A DNA stretch of 64,000 nucleotides. Origin: Tubiluchus corallicola (lineage: Eukaryota > Priapulida > Priapulimorpha > Priapulimorphida > Tubiluchidae). The position numbers and the translations under genes were made by a program. Position 1 is the first letter of the stretch; each line of letters begins with the position of its first letter. The stretch spans positions 1 to 64,000 of the forward strand of contig JAQGDQ010001083.1 of NCBI GenBank assembly GCA_030141605.1, given 5' to 3'. Positions 60,801 to 64,000 of this stretch are shown here, piece by piece. A model generated the notes under the pieces. That model was not told where the DNA came from and made no database searches. It was given only the letters and a program-made list of their open reading frames with translations.

Positions 60801-61595
60801 ACAAAATACTTAGCAACCGTACAAATGTTGGTTGCTATGGACTTTGCAAGAACATATTGAAGTTATGTTTAAATCCAGTAGATGGCTCTTCCTGACAAAG
60901 ATCTGAGCTTGTCAACAGAAAAACCTGAAGCAGAATGGCTGCTTCCACGAGCTTCTATCAGAGTTTGAAAATACAAGTTTTTTACACTTGCAATACTAGT
61001 GTCTAGAGAGAAAAATGGGTTTGGGGTTATAAAATCAGACTTAGACATTTTCTTGATGATTTGATGCTAGAATATAAAAGCCCAATATATTTAGCGTTTG
61101 TTTTTATAAAAAAACAAAAAATTGACATTTGACCAGATTTTTTATGCAGTCTACTTTGAAGCATCATAACATAGTTTCAACTACGCCGACTCGTGAACGG
61201 TTTTGGTTTGCAAGCGCACATTTTACTTAACTTCAGCCTTTTTTTATTGACACTAGATGTCTCTAGCAGTCTTTGCTTGATCATTGTAATGTTTGCTGCT
61301 ATCCACAACGTCGTTCACTCTAATTTTTACAAAGAGCAGAAACCTCAAAGGATTATTTTCATGCAAGGTTAAGCAAAACGAAACACTATGTAGAATGCTT
61401 GCGCATTATTGCTGATAATCTGATAATCTCGTATTTAAGTAATTTCTCAATGGCTCGCTCTTTTGATTTCAGCACCCCGATCAGCGAAGTGGCTGGTAAA
61501 AGAGTTTCTCTTTTCTCGTACGGGTCGGGCTCAGCAGCTTCCCTCTATTCCATACGCATATCGACAGACGTTTCGCCGGATTCTCCTCTACAGAA
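42395..61595 (+). CDS. HMGCS1: Hydroxymethylglutaryl-CoA synthase, cytosolic type; exons 1-6 (residues 1-400), 3' end off window
   Basis: Condenses acetyl-CoA with acetoacetyl-CoA to HMG-CoA, the step before HMG-CoA reductase in the mevalonate pathway. Exons 42395-42842, 44068-44193, 52888-53052, 57756-57921, 58877-59047 and 61473-61595 all join in phase. Counting from the ATG at 42395, the catalytic residues fall at the standard human positions: Glu95 in [13 protein letters not shown], Cys129 in [12 protein letters not shown] and His264 in [12 protein letters not shown]. Asn343 (GNMYT) and Ser377 (FSYGSG) also match. This agreement strongly supports the chosen start. No mitochondrial presequence is seen, so the cytosolic form is likely. 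About 120 C-terminal residues are missing; they were not found between 61.6 and 64 kb. The gene is divergent from the lipid-carrier gene. The symbol is given by homology. Confidence 0.93.
43010..43105. repeat. 22-bp tandem repeat, 4-5 copies
   Basis: Unit ttactctaaagtgcagtgtg ta in HMGCS intron 1. The rest of that intron apart from family D holds nothing recognisable. Confidence 0.9.
43470..43700 (-). mobile_element. Family-D GC-rich interspersed element, copy 2 (inverted)
   Basis: gattcgaggctacagcttcg, ttttgcaaaacttatacctc and cccgttcagcggtgggtgta are the reverse complement of copies 1 and 3. Bordered by a (TA)n stretch, as is copy 3. Confidence 0.8.
44068..44193 (+). CDS. HMGCS1: HMGCS exon 2 (residues 150-191)
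   Basis: Encodes [19 protein letters not shown] then [17 protein letters not shown], including the conserved [10 protein letters not shown] segment with Asp159. Acceptor ttacag, donor GTACTA, phase 1 at both ends. Position 170 is Cys where vertebrate enzymes have Pro (GNARPTGG, recalled from family knowledge). Confidence 0.92.
44290..44870 (+). repeat. Family-F direct repeat, copy 1 (HMGCS intron 2)
   Basis: aagcttttctagttattcac, gctgagataatccacgttga, actgttaaagtcagccattg and tgttggttgctatggacttt match 60.61-61.22 kb over about 580 bp in the same orientation. Confidence 0.9.
45180..45390. repeat. 47-bp tandem repeat, 4-5 copies
   Basis: Unit cttagtggacatgttcaaaa, tgtctcaaagctacaaatag, tagttga; starts at 45,187, 45,235, 45,282 and 45,329. 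Confidence 0.92.
46229..46904 (+). mobile_element. Family-A MITE, reference full-length copy (about 675 bp)
   Basis: Ends are imperfect inverted repeats: ccttaaagcacaagaaaac on the left, and cttaaaggacaggaaaacgg on the minus strand at the right. Contains gatgaccgttagatgcagcc, tcagagcattcgtagtgcac, ggcgcaccctggagggtgag and catgacgtcatgtaatggcg. No open frame, so it is non-autonomous. Superfamily and target-site duplication are unresolved. Confidence 0.82.
46921..47386 (+). mobile_element. Possible further MITE with related termini
   Basis: Begins tttaaagggaaagacagcgg and ends ccagttttcctttaagt, so its inverted ends resemble those of families A and B. The interior (cttgcgcgtcaagcacatct, acatcatatgacgtcagaaa) differs. 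Single copy here, so tentative. Confidence 0.45.
48103..48576. mobile_element. 474-bp pogo/Tigger-like MITE
   Basis: Left end aagtcaacctcgggtataac and right end (minus strand) cagtcaaactcagatataag are imperfect inverted repeats flanked by TA. Internal repeats of tataagggac are typical of this MITE class. Non-coding. In HMGCS intron 2. Confidence 0.8.
48889..50365 (-). mobile_element. Family-A MITE, inverted copy, split by a LINE
   Basis: Left part 48,889-49,060 runs from a gaggacaagaaaagg terminus to catgacgtca. Right part 49,880-50,365 resumes at aacgtaaatcaagggaagaa and runs to gttttcttgtgctttaagg. Removing the LINE between them leaves about 650 bp in consensus order. A second family-A fragment lies just left, at 48,700-48,865. 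Confidence 0.85.
49062..49880 (-). mobile_element. 5'-truncated LINE (CR1/jockey-like) inserted in a family-A MITE
   Basis: Minus-strand frame of about 197 codons: [40 protein letters not shown] and [20 protein letters not shown], the conserved RT C-terminus (LIY.TL..PHFLYG...LQN.A.R.I.G...WNSLP). The 3' UTR ends aataaagattattatacata followed by (TG)n. The first codons of the annotated frame come from the MITE, not the LINE. Confidence 0.9.
50750..51135. repeat. 70-bp tandem repeat, about 6 copies
   Basis: Unit contains catgtctacttatgtataaa, aagctaatttaaaaaatgac and ataactttatcat; copies at 50,841, 50,911, 50,983 and 51,053. Confidence 0.93.
51180..52130. other. HMGCS intron 2, distal part: no recognisable feature
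   Basis: AT-rich sequence with a short gtaaaaaagtcacag duplication at 51,947-51,976. No motif or repeat family recognised. Confidence 0.45.
52133..52440 (-). mobile_element. Probable LINE 3' UTR remnant
   Basis: The minus strand ends gcggaataaattgattaaat tgaattgaaaaag, similar in form to the AATAAATTGAAATTGAATT end at 55.8-56.2 kb. No coding remnant seen. Confidence 0.4.
52888..53052 (+). CDS. HMGCS1: HMGCS exon 3 (residues 192-246)
   Basis: Encodes [20 protein letters not shown] followed by [18 protein letters not shown], matching the conserved YDFYKPD and [11 protein letters not shown] motifs. It follows an 8.7-kb intron (44,194-52,887) rich in repeats. Phase 1 at both ends. Confidence 0.93.
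53280..53405 (+). repeat. Interspersed repeat shared with 63.84-63.95 kb
   Basis: gcagagttatttgagtcaat, acagtttttatatacttttg and gagacaattaggta are the reverse complement of sequence at 63,845-63,945. Family unknown. Confidence 0.85.
53885..55245. repeat. 26-bp minisatellite with 199-bp higher-order repeat (about 50 copies)
   Basis: Unit accgtatgacataagacgtt ctgttc; period 26 (53,941, 53,967). From about 54,530 the block containing gttcgtctagacgttctgtt recurs at 54,591, 54,790 and 54,989, exactly 199 bp apart. In HMGCS intron 3. Confidence 0.95.
55450..55720. repeat. Family-C copy with a 29-bp tandem expansion
   Basis: gtgagcatcgaacattcgaa is followed by about five copies of aattcaattcgaacgaattt tctccttag, then sequence related to the other family-C copies. 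Confidence 0.85.
55820..56240 (-). repeat. 140-bp tandem triplication of a LINE-like 3' tail
   Basis: Three copies starting at 55,821, 55,961 and about 56,101 share aatttatttatctctttata, acatgattaata and atagatagatctagaactag. On the minus strand each ends in aataaattgaaattgaattg, like a retrotransposon 3' end. Confidence 0.88.
56991..57540. mobile_element. Two facing family-A MITE fragments
   Basis: 56,991-57,250 is in minus orientation (aattaaaggagaagacaagg terminus, catcccagtgtgcagcactg). 57,360-57,540 is in plus orientation (atggcatacagagcttgtat, gatgaccgttaggtgcagcc). The fragments form a head-to-head pair just before HMGCS exon 4. Confidence 0.78.
57756..57921 (+). CDS. HMGCS1: HMGCS exon 4 (residues 247-301)
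   Basis: Encodes the segment with catalytic His264 ([16 protein letters not shown]) and the lysines 269 and 273 that follow it. Acceptor ttttttgcag, donor GTATTT, ending in phase 2. The preceding intron holds the 26-bp minisatellite and LINE-tail repeats. Confidence 0.93.
58223..58765 (-). mobile_element. Family-B MITE-like element, copy 3 (inverted, near full length)
   Basis: Runs from tgacttacgtggaagaatta to caacctgtctttctttaa, the reverse complement of the ttaaaggaagacagg terminus of copy 1. Contains gatgtcatcagtagttgagc. In HMGCS intron 4, ending about 110 bp before exon 5. Confidence 0.82.
58877..59047 (+). CDS. HMGCS1: HMGCS exon 5 (residues 302-358)
   Basis: Encodes [17 protein letters not shown] and the active-site [16 protein letters not shown] loop with Asn343. 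Acceptor ttttacag, donor GTAAGC, starting and ending in phase 2. The frame runs into TAA at the splice donor, so retention of intron 5 would truncate the enzyme. Confidence 0.93.
59527..60430. repeat. 177-bp satellite in HMGCS intron 5 (about 5-6 copies)
   Basis: Unit contains ttatacgtttaaatttcttg, ttaatagatggcagcatctg and tatatcattatatgattaat. The atggcagcat word occurs at 59,561, 59,738, 59,915 and 60,092 (exactly 177 bp apart), then at 60,260 and 60,402 in shortened, diverged units. Confidence 0.95.
60610..61225 (+). repeat. Family-F direct repeat, copy 2 (HMGCS intron 5)
   Basis: Same order of blocks as 44,290-44,870, with an extra segment (gaacatattgaagttatgtt). The pair flanks exons 3-5 at 16.3 kb spacing. 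Confidence 0.9.
61473..61595 (+). CDS. HMGCS1: HMGCS exon 6 (residues 359-399)
   Basis: Encodes [20 protein letters not shown] with Ser377, then [20 protein letters not shown]. Acceptor gatttcag, donor GTAAGT, ending in phase 2. Later exons are not visible before position 64,000. Confidence 0.92.
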
Positions 61596-61639
61596 GTAAG
61601 TTACGATCTTAGAAGTAAGTTAAGTTTCTTCAGTTGCTC

Positions 61640-62677
61640 TAGGGGCGTTAACAATAACGATATGTATAGATAATTATCTTATCGATACGATAAATTTGTT
61701 TTTATCGTTATCGTATCGATATTATTTTAGGTACTACCAAAGTCCTGCAAAAAATCGGGAGTCGGGTCCGAGAAAACGTCCGTTACGGGACGCCGTGGCC
61801 CTCTCGCGAATTCTGAATACACCTGTGACACCCACCACTGAACGGACTATCTATCCATACCCAGCACTACCCCGAGCCCGTTCCTGTTCTCCAGAAATAT
61901 GATAAGTTTTGCAAAAAAAACTGTCGAAAAATGGTCATTTTTGGAGGTTTTTCGCCCCCCATTCATTCCGGCGGACCCGATTAAAAAAATAAACCCGCAA
62001 TGAGACCACACTGGATCGAGACCTTTCTATTTATACATATATGAATCACTGCAAATGGTGTTGCCGTCAGAGCTGTAGCCTCGAATCTTATAATATATAT
62101 ATAACATATATATATATATATAACGTACCACCGAAATTAATATACACGATATTGTTATCGTATCAAATTTGGCTTGTATCGTTGCTTATCGCTTACCTTT
62201 ATAAAATCACTTCACTTTGCTTTTTAATTTCCGTAAAGGAATTAAGCAAAATAGCGGATAAATAAATTATTTAAAATCATAAGCTTGTCAGATGCATGCA
62301 GTTGCACTTTCGCTTAGCAATGGCGGTTATCTTTATTCTGATTCTAAATCATACAGACTCGTGGACGCGGACTACAGGGTACCGTACTTTTGGTGTCATC
62401 GTCCATGGACATCTTTATATCGTACTAATCTGTCACGGCTTGCTTATTTATGAATCATTATAACGACGAAGCAGAAAATTTAGTCGCGTAATGGTTACAT
62501 AAATTTTCTAATTATTACAGATACTTTTTCTGTCGTTGCATAAATTTTCTAACTTTGATATCGTTTTTATCGCTCGAAATAATATGTATCGTCTAAAAAG
62601 TGTATTATCGTTATCGTATTGTTGGAAAAAAGTATCGTATTGTATCGCCAAATTTGAATCGTTTCACATCGCCTATG
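61640..62677. mobile_element. Possible hAT-like element interrupted by family D
   Basis: Rich in tatcgttatcgtatcgat words at both sides of the family-D copy. Left end taggggcgttaacaataacg and right end (minus strand) cataggcgatgtgaaacgat are weakly similar. Flanks ttgctct and ttgcatct could be a decayed 8-bp duplication. Tentative. Confidence 0.4.
61755..62095 (+). mobile_element. Family-D GC-rich interspersed element, copy 3
   Basis: gtccgttacgggacgccgtg, gccctctcgcgaattctgaa and gacacccaccactgaacgga match copy 1. The right end gagctgtagcctcgaatctt matches copy 2 and is followed by (TA)n. HMGCS intron 6. Confidence 0.8.
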
Positions 62678-62699
62678 TTGCATCTGTATGTGCAGTCGT

Positions 62700-64000
62700 T
62701 CGTACGAATCTCTGAAAGTCAATCTAAACCCTCACTATAATATAAGCTTCTACAACTTAGAATCCTACTCTTATTATGAATATTCAATTTATTTTATTAT
62801 AAACTTCCGGTAAAACTTGTTTTTTTTATTTTTTTATCACTTCGTTATTAGCGATATTAAATTTAAAGAACCGCCATTTTTCGTCGCACGAGACAAATGA
62901 CGTTTTGAACGTGGTCAAGAGGTCACCAAAGATCGGTAAACAAGCATCGGTAACCAAAGACGCTTTCCGTATTTGTCAGTTCATTGTTAGAGGTATTAAA
63001 TTTGCAGAACCGCCATTTTTCGTTGAGCGAGATGAAGGATGTTATGAGCGTGGTCACGAGGTCACCAAAGATCGGTAAACAAAGACACTTTCTGTACGCC
63101 GTACATCATTCTCACTCAGTCGCGCCGAAGACGAGAAACATGGCGATCTTTACAGCAATGCATGCGTTTGAAATTTGCCAAAAAAGGTCATTTCAAATCT
63201 GGTAAACCCTAGCCAAGCATCGGTTCACTTATGCCCACTGTTCCCCATAATTAGGAACACCACTTTTAATTACAATATTTTTTGTTCTTATTTATGTTAT
63301 TTTGTAATAATAATAATGATGGTGACCCCAACGATGATGATGATGATATTAACAACAACAATAACAATAGTAACAACAACAACAGCAACAAAATTGAAAT
63401 TTGCCACAAAATGGTAAGTTATTTAATTTAAAACTATGAATTCTTTGTATAATCATAATAATGAGTTAAAAAATTCAATGTCTGTTGTGTGTTATAATCC
63501 TTTAAATGTTAGACAGAAAAAGAACAAAAGAAAATATTAGTTCCATAGTCGGTGTTTGAACCTTGAACCTTTTGTTTGTAAAGATCGTCTTATTTTTAAA
63601 GATTTGCGAATGTAATTACAAATGTTTTTGTAAACTCTTTTGCAAATGAGAGATTACAATAACAAGGAAACAACAAGATGTGGGCCAGCCCGTCATGAAT
63701 GCCTGTAATCAAAATGCGCTCATATATTGGTTTGCCGGACAATAGTGGGGAGACCGTTCGGTCTGAATTTGCCAATTGTCCGAATTTACCAATACTAAAC
63801 TAATACAGTAGGCGCCGTGTATTTGACTCACGGTGATGTATAATCAATCACCTAATTGTCTCAAAAATGTCTGGTACGGGCAGCTCCTATGCAGTATATA
63901 AAAACTGTCAGCAATTGACTCAAATAACTCTGCATAATTGACTATAAACCACTTAAACATGCTGACGTACAAGCTACACAAGTATCGTTACATGCTGCTT
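62700..64000. other. HMGCS intron 6, right part: no further exon recognised
   Basis: A duplicated block (gaaccgccatttttcgt and gtcaccaaagatcggtaaac) occurs at about 62,868-62,942 and 63,006-63,080. Short GAT and AAC triplet runs lie at 63,308-63,390. Sequence at 63,845-63,945 is the inverted partner of 53.28-53.40 kb. The C-terminal HMGCS motifs are absent. Confidence 0.5.

Noticed and set aside
62984-63205. 73-residue plus-strand frame as a further HMGCS exon
   Set aside because: It lacks the C-terminal HMGCS motifs, has no phase-2 acceptor in frame and contains part of a local duplication.

Overview
This is animal (metazoan) nuclear DNA. Two multi-exon genes follow the GT-AG rule, the introns are long and AT-rich, and micro-, mini- and satellite repeats and truncated transposons fill the introns and intergenic DNA. 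The gene content suggests an invertebrate, because the lipoprotein resembles apolipophorin/apoB-type carriers. I could not place it in a phylum from the sequence alone.

Gene 1 (minus strand, about 35.2 kb down to 1.8 kb, continuing off the left edge) encodes a giant secreted large lipid transfer protein (LLTP, apolipophorin/apolipoprotein B type). I could place 29 exons with consistent reading phase at every junction. They give 3,582 codons from the initiator Met and signal peptide to the last exon in the window. Exons 1-19 carry the conserved LLTP lipid-binding module (LPD_N/vitellogenin N, helical region, C-terminal sheets). Exons 20-25 lead into exon 26, a single uninterrupted 5.8-kb exon of about 25 diverged 57-60-residue repeats centred on a TPFRGYE-like motif. 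Exons 27-29 continue toward a C-terminus that lies outside the window.

Gene 2 (plus strand, 42.4 kb to 61.6 kb, continuing off the right edge) is cytosolic-type hydroxymethylglutaryl-CoA synthase, the committed-step enzyme before HMG-CoA reductase in the mevalonate pathway. Six exons encode residues 1-400, with catalytic Glu95, Cys129 and His264 at exactly the positions used for the human enzyme. The two genes are divergent, with 7.2 kb between their start codons. One makes a lipid carrier and the other feeds isoprenoid/sterol synthesis. Any shared control is only an inference.

Region by region: 0-1.8 kb, facing (inverted) 46-bp minisatellite arrays; 1.8-35.2 kb, the LLTP gene, with intronic minisatellites (54, 23, 56, 24 and 45 bp), trinucleotide arrays, LINE 3' ends and MITE-like elements; 35.2-42.3 kb, intergenic DNA with a GTAA array, a 1.2-kb mosaic pentanucleotide satellite and a LINE remnant; 42.4-61.6 kb, the HMG-CoA synthase gene, whose introns carry a nested LINE-in-MITE insertion, a 26-bp minisatellite with a 199-bp higher-order repeat and a 177-bp satellite; 61.6-64 kb, intron with hAT-like and other interspersed repeats.

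The most unusual observation is intron 22 of the LLTP gene. It is almost entirely a 23-bp minisatellite whose unit is a copy of the intron's own 3' splice site, so it holds dozens of potential decoy acceptors.
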